64,000 nucleotides of DNA from Anaerolineae bacterium (GTDB lineage Bacteria; Chloroflexota; Anaerolineae; Aggregatilineales; Aggregatilineaceae): assembly GCA_018432315.1 (NCBI GenBank), contig JAHDLB010000003.1, positions 62,001 to 126,000 of the forward strand, in the 5' to 3' direction. The position numbers were made by a program, and so were the translations under genes. Below the pieces are notes generated by a model. The model was not told where the DNA came from. It was given only the letters and a program-made list of their open reading frames with translations, and ran no database searches. Shown piece after piece: positions 53,240 to 62,888 of this stretch; the first letter of the stretch is position 1; every line of letters starts with the position of its first letter.

Positions 53240-53728
53240 ATGAGCAGCTCACAGGGGCGCGACCGCCCGGAAGTGCGGGTGTGTCGCGCGATTCGGCTCC
53301 TGGCCGGCGGCCAGGGCGCGGCGGAGGTGGCGCGGGCGGTGCGCGTGCTGCCGTCCACGCTGGCGCGCTGGGGGGCCGAGGACGATTTTCGCGCGCTGGT
53401 GGACTGCCTGCGCGAGGCGGGCCAGATGCGCGACGCGCTCGAAACGCTCGGCGACCTGGCGCCGGGCGCGATCGCGGCGCTGCGGCGCGCGCTGGAAGGC
53501 GACGACATGCGTCTCGCGGTCCAGGCCGCCCACGAAGTGCTGGAGCGGGTGGGGCCGCTGGCCGCCCGGCAGCGGGCCATTCGAGTGGAGTACGTGAACC
53601 GTGACGGTCAACCTGTTTCAACCTCACCCTGGTCAGATCGCCATCCTGCGGCACCCGGCGCGGTTCAAGGTGGTGGCCTGCGGGCGCCGCTTCGGGAAAA
53701 CGGAGACGGGCAAGATCCTGCTGATTGA
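53240..53728 (+). CDS. Probable terminase small subunit (162 aa)
   Basis: TerS recognises DNA for packaging. The first ~60 residues form a helix-turn-helix-like region ('VCRAIRLLAGGQGAAEVARAVRVLPSTLARW'), followed by helices with 'APGAIAALRRALEG' and 'RLAVQAAHEVLERVG', the pattern of small terminases in HK97-like phages. The ATG at 53240 has GGGGAGG five bases upstream. The frame runs on for 128 bases into terL, giving a low-complexity tail of about 43 residues. Being first in a locus with TerL and portal supports the call. Confidence 0.8.
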   Translation: MSSSQGRDRPEVRVCRAIRLLAGGQGAAEVARAVRVLPSTLARWGAEDDFRALVDCLREAGQMRDALETLGDLAPGAIAALRRALEGDDMRLAVQAAHEVLERVGPLAARQRAIRVEYVNRDGQPVSTSPWSDRHPAAPGAVQGGGLRAPLRENGDGQDPAD

Positions 53729-54791
53729 GCGCGCCCTGGCCGGGCGGATCGGCTGGTGGATCAGCCCGACCTACCGCATGGCCGACGACGTGTGGCGGAG
53801 CCTGAAAGCGTCGCTGGCGGGCGTGGCGATCGACAAGAGCGAGTCCATGCGGCGGCTGGAGCTGCCCGGCGGCGGCGTGATCCGCGTGCGCAGCGGTCAC
53901 GATCCGGACGCGCTGCGCGGCGCCGGGCTGGACCTGGCCGTGCTCGACGAGGCGGCTTACCTGCGCCCGGACGTGTGGCGCGCGGCCATCCGGCCCGCCC
54001 TGGCCGACCGGCGCGGCGAGGCGCTGTTCCTGAGCACGCCGCGCGGGCGCAACTGGTTTTGGGGCCTGTGGATGCACGGCCAGACCGCCGCCCACGATCA
54101 ATGGCAAAGCTGGCGTTTCCCGACCACCGCCAACCCGCTGATCGATCCGGCGGAGGTCGAGGCCGCGCGCGAGCAGCTCCCGGAGCGCATCTTCCGCGAG
54201 GAGTACCTGGCCGAGTTTCTCGACGACGCCGGGGGCGTGTTCCGCCGCGTGGACGAGGCGGCGACCGCCCGCGCCGATGCTGGCCCGCTGCCGGGCGAGC
54301 GCTACGTCTTCGGCGTGGACTGGGCGCGCCATGCCGACTTCACGTGCATCGCCGTGCTGGCGGTCAGCGCGCGGCGGCTGGTGGCGCTGGACCGCTTCAA
54401 CGAGATCGGGTGGAGCCTGCAGCGCGGGCGGCTGGCGGCGCTGGCCCGCCACTGGTCGCCGGAAGCCATCTGGGCCGAGGCCAACAGCATCGGCGGGCCG
54501 AACATCGAGGCGCTGCAAAACGAAGGCCTGCCGGTCATGCCGTTCACCACCACCGCCACCAGCAAGGGGCCGCTGATCGAAGCGCTGGCCCTGGCGCTGG
54601 AGCGCGGCGAGCTGGCGATCCTGCCCGATCCGGCCCTCGTCGGCGAGCTGCAAGCCTACCGGCAGGAACGCCTGCCGTCCGGGCGCTTTCGCTATAGCGC
54701 GCCGCCCGGCGAGCACGACGACTGTGTGATCGCGCTGGCGCTGGCCTGGCATGGCGCGTCCCAGGCCGGGGCCGGGATCAGTTTCATCTAG
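53601..54791 (+). CDS. Terminase large subunit (396 aa)
   Basis: The ATPase-nuclease that fills viral capsids. ATPase: Q-motif-like 'FQPHPGQIAIL', Walker A 'CGRRFGKTE' (about 28-35), Walker B 'DLAVLDEAA' (D116, E117), coupling 'FLSTPRGRNWFW'. RNase H-like nuclease: D240 in 'VFGVDWARHAD', E293 in 'IWAEANS', D373/D374 in 'EHDDCVIALALA'. All key residues appear intact. The GTG at 53601 is needed for the Q motif and the upstream stop at 53595 rules out longer versions, so it truly overlaps terS. Length is short but complete. Confidence 0.94.
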   Translation: MTVNLFQPHPGQIAILRHPARFKVVACGRRFGKTETGKILLIERALAGRIGWWISPTYRMADDVWRSLKASLAGVAIDKSESMRRLELPGGGVIRVRSGHDPDALRGAGLDLAVLDEAAYLRPDVWRAAIRPALADRRGEALFLSTPRGRNWFWGLWMHGQTAAHDQWQSWRFPTTANPLIDPAEVEAAREQLPERIFREEYLAEFLDDAGGVFRRVDEAATARADAGPLPGERYVFGVDWARHADFTCIAVLAVSARRLVALDRFNEIGWSLQRGRLAALARHWSPEAIWAEANSIGGPNIEALQNEGLPVMPFTTTATSKGPLIEALALALERGELAILPDPALVGELQAYRQERLPSGRFRYSAPPGEHDDCVIALALAWHGASQAGAGISFI

Positions 54792-54812
54792 GATAGGAGA
54801 GAGGACGACACC

Positions 54813-56135
54813 ATGAACCGGCCTTCTACGATCGTCAACCGGGCGCTGCGGCGCCTGGGCTACGTCAAATGGCGCCCGGCCAGCGTCATCCACCGCGTGG
54901 AGCCCGCCCCGCCCGGCGATCCGCTCCCCGTCGCCCCGCCGGAGGTCGGCCAGGCGGCGGCCTACGCGGGCGTGTACATGCGCAGCCCGTGGGTGTACGT
55001 CGCCGTCAACCGCATCGCCGAGGCGGCGGCGCTGGTGCCCTTCCGCGTCTACGAGCGCCGGAGCGCGGGCGAGGTCACGGGCGAGCCGCCAGGCGAGGTC
55101 GTGGGCGAGGTCGCGCGGGAAGACCACTCCTTCCTGCGCCTGCTGGACCGGCCCAACCCGCTGCTGAGCCGCTTCGAGCTGGTCGAGGGGACCGTCGGCT
55201 GCCTGGAGATTCACGGCAACGCCTACTGGTTCCTGGCCGGGATGCCCGGCGGGATTCCCCAGGAACTCTGGCCGCTGCGCCCCGACCGCATCAGCATCGT
55301 GCCGGACGCGCGGCGCGGCGTGCGCGGCTACGTCTACGAGGTCGATGGCCGCCAGATCCCGCTCGACGCCGCCGAGGTGGTCCACTTCCGGCGCTGGCAC
55401 CCCGCCAACGACTACTACGGCCTCAGCGCGCTCGAAGCCGCGCGGCTGTCCGTCGAGTCCGACCGGGCGATGGCCGACTGGAACCGCCGCTACTTCGGCG
55501 AGGGCATGGCCGTCCCGGCGGGGATCGTCGCCATCCGCGACCGGGTGAGCGATGCCGACTTCGAGCGCCTCAAGCGCGAGTGGCGCATGGCCTACGGCGG
55601 GCGTGAGCGCAAGACGGCCTTCCTGCGCGGCGCATCGGTCGAATGGCACAACGTCGGCCTCAGCCAGCACGACATGGACTTCCTCAACGCGCGCCGCTTC
55701 AACCGCGAGGAGATCTTCCAGATCTTCGGCATCCCGGTCGGCATGTTCAGCGAGAACGCCACCGAGGCCAACGCCCTGGTCGGCGAGCGCGTCTTCGTCG
55801 AGCGGACGCTGTGGCCCAAGCTGGTCCGCATCGCCGAGAAGATCACCACCGACCTGCTGCCGTTCTATGGTCCCCACCTGGCCGGGCGCTTCGACGATAT
55901 CCGCCCGCAGGACCGTTCGGCGCTGTTCGCGGAGATTCGCGCCGCGCGCGGTCTGCTCAGCGTCAACGAGATGCGCGCCCGCTACTTCCAGTTGGGGCCG
56001 GTCCCGTGGGGCGACGGCGCGCGGGCCACCGTCCCCACGCCGGGCGATGAGTCCCTCGCCGCGCCGGATAGTCCCCGCGCCGAGACGGCCCCGGACTCCA
56101 CCGCCGATCCGCCCGCTGCCGCTATCCCCGCCTGA
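54813..56135 (+). CDS. HK97-family phage portal protein (440 aa)
   Basis: The portal is the dodecameric gate through which DNA enters the capsid. The pattern '[27 protein letters not shown]', '[26 protein letters not shown]', '[10 protein letters not shown]', '[23 protein letters not shown]' (in short blocks) and '[21 protein letters not shown]' is the HK97 portal family. Length is normal. AGGATAGGAGAG precedes the ATG and the gap from terL is 21 bp. The C-terminal tail is Pro/Ala-rich. In usual gene order the protease and capsid come next; here a terminator follows and those genes are 47 kb away in locus A. Confidence 0.95.
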   Translation: MNRPSTIVNRALRRLGYVKWRPASVIHRVEPAPPGDPLPVAPPEVGQAAAYAGVYMRSPWVYVAVNRIAEAAALVPFRVYERRSAGEVTGEPPGEVVGEVAREDHSFLRLLDRPNPLLSRFELVEGTVGCLEIHGNAYWFLAGMPGGIPQELWPLRPDRISIVPDARRGVRGYVYEVDGRQIPLDAAEVVHFRRWHPANDYYGLSALEAARLSVESDRAMADWNRRYFGEGMAVPAGIVAIRDRVSDADFERLKREWRMAYGGRERKTAFLRGASVEWHNVGLSQHDMDFLNARRFNREEIFQIFGIPVGMFSENATEANALVGERVFVERTLWPKLVRIAEKITTDLLPFYGPHLAGRFDDIRPQDRSALFAEIRAARGLLSVNEMRARYFQLGPVPWGDGARATVPTPGDESLAAPDSPRAETAPDSTADPPAAAIPA

Positions 56136-56153
56136 GGCCCGGCTCGTTCGGGG

Positions 56154-56183
56154 CAGGGTCGCCGGTGGGCGGCCCTGTTTTTT
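56154..56183 (+). terminator. Rho-independent terminator closing virion locus B
   Basis: CAGGGTCGCC (56154-56163) pairs with GGCGGCCCTG (56168-56177) in a 10-bp stem with one G-T pair, followed by six T residues, 19 bp after the portal stop. Confidence 0.92.
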
Positions 56184-56280
56184 CGCCTGGAATTGTTTGG
56201 AATGGGTTAGTTGTGCAAAATCGGATTTTCACTATGATGGTCAATATGCACTGTGTTTCTCTGACCCAGGAGCTTACGAT

Positions 56281-57747
56281 ATGCGCTTAAGGTGGTTTGT
56301 TCTCGTTCTTTTGCTGGTGTCACTGCTGGTCCCGTCGCTGGTTCATACCGAGCCGGTCGCGGCCCAGGAGGGGCAGACTACGCACGTCGTCCAGGCCGGG
56401 GAGAATCTGTTCCGCATCGCGCTGCGCTATGGCACGACGTGGCCCGTGCTGGCCGCGGCAAACGGGATCTCCAATCCCAACCTGATTTACACCGGGCAGG
56501 TGCTCGTCATTCCCGCCGGCGGCCAACCCCCGGCGACACCGCCGCCTGGTACGCCGCCGCCCACCACGCCGCCCACGGCGCCGCAGCAGTATACCGTCGT
56601 GGCGGGTGACAACCTCTCGCGGATTGCCGCGCGCTTCGGCACGACCGTCGCCGCGCTGGTGCAGGCCAACAACATCGTCAACCCCAACCTGATCTACGTG
56701 GGCCAGGTGTTGAACATCCCCGGCGGCACTGTCGCGCCGGTGCCCACGGCGACGCCCGCGCCGGGCCAGCCGACCGCCGCCCCGCCGCCCACCACCCAGC
56801 CCGGACCCCCGCCGTCGACCGGCGCGTTCGAGTTGGGCGCTCACGTCGAGAGCTTCGGCTATCCCGATCTCATGCGACAGGCCGGCATGTCCTGGGCCAA
56901 GCGCCAGATTCGCTATAACCTGGGCGACGATCCCGGCGGTGTTGCGGGCGCGATCAACCAGGCTCACAGCCAGGGCTTCCGCATCCTGCTCGGCATCGTG
57001 GGCGACCCGGCCCAGTTGGGCGCCGGCGGCGAAGGCTACATGGACCAGTTCGCCGGGTACCTGGCCGGTGTGGCCCAGTTGGGGCCGGACGCCATCGAGG
57101 TCTGGAACGAGCCGAACCTCGACCGCGAATGGCCGCGCGGCCAGATCAGCGGCTCGATGTATACGACTCTGCTGGCGAAAGCCTACAACGCGATCAAGGG
57201 CGCCAACCCGAGTGTGATGGTCATCAGCGCGGCCCCGTCGCCGACCGGCGCCGAGGGCGCCTTCGGTTCGGACCGCGTCTGGAACGATGATCGCTTCGTG
57301 CGCAGCATGGCGGCTGCCGGCGCGGCCAACTATATGGACTGCATCGGCATCCACTACAACGAGGGGATCGTCTCGCCCGACCAGACCAGCGGCGACCCGC
57401 GCGACAACTACTACACGCGCTACTATTCCGGCATGGTGAACACCTACTGGAATGCGTTCGGTGGCGCGCGCCCGCTGTGCTTCACCGAGCTGGGCTACGT
57501 GACACCCGAAGGCTATGGGCCGCTGCCCGCCGGGTTCGAGTGGGGGAACAACACCACTGTCGCGCAGCAGGCCCAGTGGTTGGGCCGCGTGGCTCAACTC
57601 GCGCGCGGGAGTGGCCGCGTTCGCCTGATGATCATCTGGAACATGGATTTCACGACCTATGGCGCCGATCCGGCGGCGGGTTACGCTATCATCCGTCCAG
57701 GGGGGACCTGCCCGGCATGCTCGACGCTGGGCGCAGCCATGCAGTAG
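56281..57747 (+). CDS. Secreted glycoside hydrolase-like protein with two LysM domains (488 aa)
   Basis: A signal peptide (about 1-29, 'PVAAQ') is followed by two LysM modules (about 34-79 and 103-149; '[18 protein letters not shown]', '[18 protein letters not shown]'), a Pro/Thr linker, and a clan-A TIM-barrel glycosidase-like domain (about 185-488). The acid/base Glu is in '[14 protein letters not shown]' and the likely nucleophile Glu is in '[10 protein letters not shown]', fitting GH5/GH39-like enzymes. AGGAG precedes the ATG. It probably acts on wall or exopolysaccharide. Although next to virion locus B, it has a signal peptide and own upstream promoter (TATGAT near 56233), so I treat it as a cellular gene. 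Confidence 0.87.
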   Translation: MRLRWFVLVLLLVSLLVPSLVHTEPVAAQEGQTTHVVQAGENLFRIALRYGTTWPVLAAANGISNPNLIYTGQVLVIPAGGQPPATPPPGTPPPTTPPTAPQQYTVVAGDNLSRIAARFGTTVAALVQANNIVNPNLIYVGQVLNIPGGTVAPVPTATPAPGQPTAAPPPTTQPGPPPSTGAFELGAHVESFGYPDLMRQAGMSWAKRQIRYNLGDDPGGVAGAINQAHSQGFRILLGIVGDPAQLGAGGEGYMDQFAGYLAGVAQLGPDAIEVWNEPNLDREWPRGQISGSMYTTLLAKAYNAIKGANPSVMVISAAPSPTGAEGAFGSDRVWNDDRFVRSMAAAGAANYMDCIGIHYNEGIVSPDQTSGDPRDNYYTRYYSGMVNTYWNAFGGARPLCFTELGYVTPEGYGPLPAGFEWGNNTTVAQQAQWLGRVAQLARGSGRVRLMIIWNMDFTTYGADPAAGYAIIRPGGTCPACSTLGAAMQ

Positions 57748-57805
57748 CGGTCATCGAGCAAAAACGAGAACAACGGGCCAGAACAGGGGCGTATAACCTA
57801 CGCCC

Positions 57806-58000
57806 CTACTGGTGTTTTGGCTGGTTGTGCAGCAGCAGCACGCTGACCAGGATCAGGGCCGCGCACACGATCTGGCCGGCGACGTACGCGCTGTTGTCGC
57901 GGTTCAGCGCGGCCAGCACGCTGAACGCGATCACGCCCACCAGCGCCGCCCCGTCGACGATCAGCAGCAGCGTTCGCATCCAGGGTTTCAGCTCGCGCAC
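57806..58000 (-). CDS. Small two-span membrane protein (64 aa)
   Basis: Two hydrophobic segments ('TLLLIVDGAALVGVIAFSVLAAL' and 'GQIVCAALILVSVLLLH', shown as fragments) joined by a short polar turn, with a basic start and end. The GTG at 58000 has GAGGGGGAAA upstream. No family recognised. It is convergent with the LysM-glycosidase gene and divergent from the GAF-like gene. Small hydrophobic proteins of this kind are common next to envelope genes. Confidence 0.6.
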   Translation of the reverse strand: MRELKPWMRTLLLIVDGAALVGVIAFSVLAALNRDNSAYVAGQIVCAALILVSVLLLHNQPKHQ

Positions 58001-58122
58001 AGTTTCCCCCTCGTTTCATCGCATAAGATAGTATTCAGGTTCCATAGTCATCGCGTAAAAACCAATGATATACTAAAAGTGGTGGTGGGCAGTGCCGTTG
58101 TGTGGGTTGCAAGGTGGTCATC

Positions 58123-58743
58123 ATGTCACGGGAGAGCCTGGTCCATCGCCTGATTGCATTCCTCAAAAAACCCGACGCGCTCGACCATCGGAACCGCGAG
58201 CCGGTGCGCAACGCGTACGATGATTATGTCCCGCGCGAGGCATCTTCCCCGCGCCCCCCGCGCGAGCCGGCCCAGTATGCCGTCGAGGCCGCGCCCCATC
58301 CGCCCGAAGAACCCCCGGTCGATGAGCCCTTCGTGCGCGGTGTGGGCCAGTCGCCGGGCTATGCGTCGCGGCTCGATGCGCTGGTGATGCGCGCCGCCCA
58401 GCAGTTCAACGCGCGCCTGGGCTTCGTGGTGCGCACCGACCACGACGGGCGGATGCGCTACTGCACCGGGCGCACCGTGCAGGGCCGCTACATCGCACAC
58501 ACCGACGTCGAGCCGAACCGCCGCGCGATCTGGATGGCGTGGGACTCCGGCGAGTCGCAGTTGGTCGTGATGCCGCCCGGCGACCGCTCCGGGTCTGCCG
58601 TGCTGTGCGGCCCGCTGTGGGACGACGGCCAGATCATCGGCGTGCTGTACCTCGACGCCCCGGCGCGAAACCACCTGCATCGCGGCATCTTCGACCTGTT
58701 CTGCGACCAGGCCGCCCGCCTCCTCCGCGACGGCGCCGCTTAG
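58123..58743 (+). CDS. GAF-like domain protein (206 aa)
   Basis: The N-terminal ~75 residues are basic then Pro-rich and probably disordered. The C-terminal ~125 residues look like a GAF-type sensor: 'SRLDALVMRAAQQFNARLGFVVR', 'SAVLCGPLWDDGQIIGVLYLDAP' and 'FDLFCDQAARLL' follow the usual helix-strand order with the 'iGvLyLd' strand and closing helix. A ligand-binding or regulatory role is inferred. The ATG at 58123 follows AAGGTGG; TATACT at 58069-58074 is a likely -10. Its stop codon overlaps that of the convergent next gene by four bases. Confidence 0.7.
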   Translation: MSRESLVHRLIAFLKKPDALDHRNREPVRNAYDDYVPREASSPRPPREPAQYAVEAAPHPPEEPPVDEPFVRGVGQSPGYASRLDALVMRAAQQFNARLGFVVRTDHDGRMRYCTGRTVQGRYIAHTDVEPNRRAIWMAWDSGESQLVVMPPGDRSGSAVLCGPLWDDGQIIGVLYLDAPARNHLHRGIFDLFCDQAARLLRDGAA

Positions 58744-60071
58744 AACAGCCCGAACAGCTTGCGCCCGAACGCCTGGCCGCCATCGCTCCGTGCGCTCCGC
58801 GCCTCGGATGACGTGGCCGGGCGCCACTCCGCCGGGCCGCCGGCGGTTTTTTCGCCGCGCCCCAACAGGCGGCTCAGGAACCCGCGTTTTTCCTCGTGTT
58901 CCGGCCCGGCCAGGATCATCTCGCCTTTCTCATGAGCCCGCACGCGCTTGTTGGCCGACAGGTCTTTCTTGGCGATTCGGTCGTGGCGCTCGATGTACGT
59001 CCGGTCGCGGTTGGCGCGGACCTCGCGCGTGTCGCGCCCGCGGTCGGCGTACTGCCGCTCGAAGGTCCACTTCCACGAGCCGTCCGCGTAGCGGTATTCC
59101 TCGACGTGCACGCGCCGCACCAGCCGCCCCTCCAGCGAGGGGTAATCCGGCTTGAGGTAGCTCCACGTCTCGGAGATGCGCTGCCCGTCCTCCTTGCCCA
59201 GCGGCTCCTCGACCCGCACGTAACGCGCCCGGCCCTCCGGCTGTTCGTCCGGCGCGGGCGAGGCGACTCCCCCGGCGGTGATCGGCAGGCGCCGCGCATC
59301 GTCCACGTCGATCAGGTTCACCGGGCCGGCGGCGGGGCGTGGCCTGGGCGCGGCTTTTTCCTCCGGCGCCGGCGCTTCTTCTTCGGCGGGAGCAGCGTCC
59401 TCGCGGGCCGGCGCTTCGGCGGTCGAGGCGGCACCCGCAAACAGGATCGCGGCCAGTTCCGGCGAAATGTCGTCGCCCCACTCGTCGGGGCGGGCCGGTT
59501 CGACCGGCTCGGCAGGCTCGGCCTCCGGCGCGGGCGCGGCCAGCGCGGACCGGGACCGGATCGGCTCCGGCTCGGCGGGCGGGGTTTCGCCCGCTTCTTC
59601 CGGCTCGGCCTCGGCTACGGCGATCGCGTCTTCCTCGGCGGGCGGGGTTTCGTCCGCTGCTTCCGGCTCGCTCTCCGCCACGGCGGGCGCGCCAGCGATC
59701 ACGTCTTCCTCAGCAGCGGGTTCCGGCTCGGATTCGACTTCGGCTTCGGCAGGCTCGCTCAGGGACTCGCCCTCAGGCGGTACGGTGACGTCCGGCTGCG
59801 GGCCGGGCGCGGCGGGGCGCTCCTCGCCGATGGGCTGCTCGTCCACGATTTGCGGCGGGGTCGGTGGCGTGGGAGCGAGTTCTTCAGCGTCCCCGGCCTC
59901 GTCCTGTTCGGATTCAGCCGCGCTCGATTCGGTTTCCGGCGCGGCGGCGCTTTCCTCGGCGGCTGCGTCCGGGCGGTCGGCTTCGAGATCGCCGGCGTCG
60001 TCTTCCGGCTGGTCGTCCTGCGGCGCGGGCAGTTCGTCATCGGGAACCGGGAAAAATTCATCAGAAGTCAT
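58740..60071 (-). CDS. Acidic Ala/Glu/Pro-rich protein with conserved C-terminal domain (443 aa)
   Basis: Residues 1-~265 are low-complexity, rich in Glu, Ala, Pro and Asp, with repeats such as 'ETPPAEEDAIAVAEAEPEEAGETPPAEPEP' in pieces. The C-terminal ~170 residues are different: basic, with 'YVRVEEPLGKEDGQRISETWSYLKPDYPSLEG' and 'YRYADGSWKWTFERQYADRGRD' indicating a compact beta domain. The acid linker resembles the one in the response regulator at 29.5-32.6 kb. No function is recognised. The ATG at 60071 is chosen; a longer start to 60107 is possible. It overlaps the convergent GAF-like gene at the stop codons. Confidence 0.75.
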   Translation of the reverse strand: MTSDEFFPVPDDELPAPQDDQPEDDAGDLEADRPDAAAEESAAAPETESSAAESEQDEAGDAEELAPTPPTPPQIVDEQPIGEERPAAPGPQPDVTVPPEGESLSEPAEAEVESEPEPAAEEDVIAGAPAVAESEPEAADETPPAEEDAIAVAEAEPEEAGETPPAEPEPIRSRSALAAPAPEAEPAEPVEPARPDEWGDDISPELAAILFAGAASTAEAPAREDAAPAEEEAPAPEEKAAPRPRPAAGPVNLIDVDDARRLPITAGGVASPAPDEQPEGRARYVRVEEPLGKEDGQRISETWSYLKPDYPSLEGRLVRRVHVEEYRYADGSWKWTFERQYADRGRDTREVRANRDRTYIERHDRIAKKDLSANKRVRAHEKGEMILAGPEHEEKRGFLSRLLGRGEKTAGGPAEWRPATSSEARSARSDGGQAFGRKLFGLF

Positions 60072-60165
60072 GGGTCGGGTATCCTTCACTGCGGGCGGAC
60101 CTACCATGTATTATACCGCGCCGTCCCCTGGCGCTGAAACGCCGCGCGGGCCGGGCTGCGAGCAA

Positions 60166-60198
60166 AAGTCCCCTCTCCACGGCGTGGGGAAGGGACTT
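60166..60198 (-). terminator. Terminator after the ABC binding-protein gene
   Basis: AAGTCCC (60166-60172) pairs with GGGACTT (60192-60198), with a further seven inner pairs, and on the complement strand TTTT follows the stem. It lies 38 bases after the stop of the leftward gene. Confidence 0.82.
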
Positions 60199-60236
60199 CG
60201 AGCCTGTCTACGTCGGTGCGATACCGGGGCGCGGCG

Positions 60237-62444
60237 CTACGGCCCGTTGTACACCCGGTAGCTGACCCAGATCGTTTCGCCCTGGCGGTTGTCGATGCGC
60301 ATGGCCGCGCGATGCCCTTCCGCCGTCAGCAGGCCGATGACCACGCCGGGATTCACCTGCTCGGTGGTCAGGCCGGTCGCGTTGGTCACGACGGCGGGCG
60401 CGATCGTGTCGTAGGTCACGTTTTCGTACGTCACGCCGCTCAAAATGCCGACCTTCGCGCCGTTGCGCATGCCGATGTTGTACCCGTCCCACTGGATGTC
60501 CGGCGTGCCGCCGTACAGGTCCCACTCGGACCCGCTGCTCAGTTGCAGCCCGCTCTGCTGGGCGAACAGGGCATAGTCGGCGCGGTAGGTGACGTTGTAG
60601 ACGTTGTTGTCCTCGTTCAGCTCCTGGACCTCTTTGTTCAGGTCGGCTATCACGCCCACCTGGAACACGCCGGTACCGGTGAGCGTCCCGGTGAGCTGCG
60701 CCTGGACCGACTGCCCGGCGGCCAGCCCTTCGACGTGGGTGGCGGTGTACACTTCGCCCGGCTGGAACGTCGCCGCAATCGCGAATCGGCCCGCCGCGCC
60801 GCCGCCCGCGTTCCGCACGGTCACCGTGGCGGTGAACGGCTGGTTGGGGACCGGCTGGCTAGGCTGGAGCACGACCGTATCGATCACGATGTCCGGGTTG
60901 GGCGGCAGGGTCGGGGGCTGCGTCGCGGCGGCGGTTGGCGTCGGCGGTATGGAGACGTTCACCGGCACGTCGGCCAGGTTGCCGGTAAGCTCGGCGTATT
61001 CCGTCTTGACCCAGCCAACTCCGCCACGGAAGTCGACCAGCATCCAGCTATAGTCCGGGATTGAGCCCATCACGCGCAGCAGGTCGCCCTCGGCCACCTG
61101 GCCGATCCGGTCATAGTTGAAGCCCGGCCCGGTGCGCACGTTGAGCACGTTCGCCGTCACGCGCAGCCAGGTGCCTTCCAGCGTAGCGGTTGGAAACGGG
61201 GTTTCCGTGGGCGGCCCCGGCGTGGGTGTCGGGCCGGCCTGCGCGACCTCCTCGCCCGTGTCTTCGAGCGGCAGCCGCTGCGTATCGTCGAAGCGGGCCA
61301 GCACCGTCGCGCCGCCATATGGCCCCAGCTCGTAGACCATCGCCAGCCGGATCAGGTCGCCGTTGCCATAGTCGACGGGGTGCAGCGTGCCCTGGACCAG
61401 CGTGCGCGGCGTGCTGCCCAACAGGCCCTCGCGGATCGCGTCGGGGTTGGTGCCCTGGTCGCGGATGATCGCCCGCAGGAACCAGATCGCGTCATAGGCC
61501 GCCACGGCGTGCGGGCCGGGGACCTCCCCGAAGGCCACCACGTAATCACGCAGGAAGATGCGGCTGGCCTGGTTCGTGTAGGCATACGACCACGACGAAA
61601 CGCCCAGCACGCCGTTGACCAGGCTGCGCGGCAGCAGGCCGGCGCGCACGGCTTCGTCGGCGTGACGGTAGGCGAACTGTCCCTGCCAGCCGCCGTCACG
61701 CAGGTTTTCGAGCAGGGTGGCCGCGTCGCGCGGCGGTCCCCACATCACGATCGCTTCGGGGTTGGCGTCCAACAGGCGCTGGATCTCGTCGCCGAGCGCC
61801 GCCCCGTCCGCGACCTGGATGCGATCCGCCACATTCAACCCCACGCCCTGCAGGATGCTCTCGAAGCTGAGCAGGGCTTCAGTCGATTCTACGTCGGACT
61901 GGACGAGCGCGATCGAGGAAAGCTCCAGGTCCTCGGTCAGATAGGTCGCCAGCGCGTAACTGTACACCCGCTCTGGCGCGCGCGTGCGGAATAGCACGTC
62001 CGCCGCGTCGTTCGTGGTCAGTGTGTCGCCCGTCGCCGGGGTGAGGACCGGCAGGCCGGTCGCGACCAGCGCGTCGAGCGTGTCGGCGGTGAACAGGCTG
62101 TTGCTGTCCGGGCCGAGAATCGCGACGAGGTCCTCGTCGAGCAGTTCGTTGAGGGCCACGCTCAGCGTTTCGGCGGTCGGCTCGGTTGCCAGCGCGGCCA
62201 GCTCGAAGCGGTAGTTGGTCCCGTCCGGCGCGGTGATGCCGCCCGCGGCGCTGATCTGGTCCATGGCGAGTTGGGCGCCGTTGGCGGTTTCGCTGTCGAT
62301 CGGGCCAAGATACCCGACGCGCAGCGTCGTCGCGGCCTGGGGCGCCGGGGCTGCCAGCGCCAGCGGCACGATCAGGCCGGCCAACACCACCACACTCACC
62401 AGCAGGCCCACCTTGCGGTGTCTCGTGATGTGATGCAGGTTCAT
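60237..62444 (-). CDS. Branched-chain-type ABC binding protein fused to SH3b and CARDB-like domains (735 aa)
   Basis: After a signal peptide or anchor (about 10-37) comes a type I periplasmic binding fold (about 42-400: 'LRVGYLGPIDSETANGAQLAMDQI', 'VAILGPDSNSLFTADTLDALV', 'ALVQSDVESTEALLSFESILQ') like LivJ. A Pro/Thr linker leads to an SH3b domain (about 425-500, 'NVLNVRTGPGFNYDRIGQV'), then a CARDB/Ig-like domain (about 515-610, 'QPSQPVPNQPFTATVTVRNAGGG', 'KEVQELNEDNNVY') and a C-terminal beta domain. No ABC permease or ATPase genes are adjacent, so it may act as a surface sensor and not in transport. Confidence 0.85.
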   Translation of the reverse strand: MNLHHITRHRKVGLLVSVVVLAGLIVPLALAAPAPQAATTLRVGYLGPIDSETANGAQLAMDQISAAGGITAPDGTNYRFELAALATEPTAETLSVALNELLDEDLVAILGPDSNSLFTADTLDALVATGLPVLTPATGDTLTTNDAADVLFRTRAPERVYSYALATYLTEDLELSSIALVQSDVESTEALLSFESILQGVGLNVADRIQVADGAALGDEIQRLLDANPEAIVMWGPPRDAATLLENLRDGGWQGQFAYRHADEAVRAGLLPRSLVNGVLGVSSWSYAYTNQASRIFLRDYVVAFGEVPGPHAVAAYDAIWFLRAIIRDQGTNPDAIREGLLGSTPRTLVQGTLHPVDYGNGDLIRLAMVYELGPYGGATVLARFDDTQRLPLEDTGEEVAQAGPTPTPGPPTETPFPTATLEGTWLRVTANVLNVRTGPGFNYDRIGQVAEGDLLRVMGSIPDYSWMLVDFRGGVGWVKTEYAELTGNLADVPVNVSIPPTPTAAATQPPTLPPNPDIVIDTVVLQPSQPVPNQPFTATVTVRNAGGGAAGRFAIAATFQPGEVYTATHVEGLAAGQSVQAQLTGTLTGTGVFQVGVIADLNKEVQELNEDNNVYNVTYRADYALFAQQSGLQLSSGSEWDLYGGTPDIQWDGYNIGMRNGAKVGILSGVTYENVTYDTIAPAVVTNATGLTTEQVNPGVVIGLLTAEGHRAAMRIDNRQGETIWVSYRVYNGP

Positions 62445-62888
62445 TCGCTGCCTCCCAAACAGGTTTATGTCACACCCATTATTATACCTGTCTCATATCG
62501 TACACGACATTCGGCAAAAGTGTAAACAGCACCCCGGTCCCGTCCAACCGGCGGTGGCGATGGGACCTCGGTACTTGTGCTATTTTCGATTCGGTGCGAG
62601 AATGCCGTATACGGAGGGGAAAGGCGTCCAGTCACCCGGGGCGGGGAGGTGAGCAGACTGAAAGGCCATTCGAGAAGACCTCATATTCTCGCTGGTAGAG
62701 CACTCGATGGGCCGAATCTCGTCTTTTTCACCCTCCCCCTCGTTGGGGAAGGGAAGCGGACCCGAAGGGTGCGCGGGGATGGGGGTTCTCAAACGGTCTC
62801 TGAGATCGGGCCAGTGATGGACGGTGTCCAGCATGGGGAGCACGGTGGAAACGGAGAAACCCGGCCTTATTGGGAGGAGGATACCGCG
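62445..62888. other. Intergenic region, 444 bp, no gene recognised
   Basis: Left end: promoter area of the binding-protein gene (AT-rich at 62460-62520). Middle: GGTCCC/GGGACC (62536-62541, 62562-62567) and a weak GGCC-TTCGAG/CTCGA-GGCC pairing near 62663-62715. At 62730-62790 a CCCTCCCCCTCGTTGGGGAAGGG tract resembles the hairpin near 60166-60198 and may belong to a dispersed family. Right end: GGGAGGAGG, the ribosome site for the BON-like gene. The long open frame crossing it looks like chance. Confidence 0.5.

Noticed and set aside
56281-57747. LysM-glycosidase as the endolysin of virion locus B
   Set aside because: It has a signal peptide, lies beyond a strong terminator with its own promoter, and shares its architecture with other cellular surface proteins here.
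62577-62888. N-terminal extension of the BON-like protein to 181 residues
   Set aside because: The extra part is low-complexity and crosses hairpin-rich intergenic DNA; the ATG at 62889 has a strong ribosome site.
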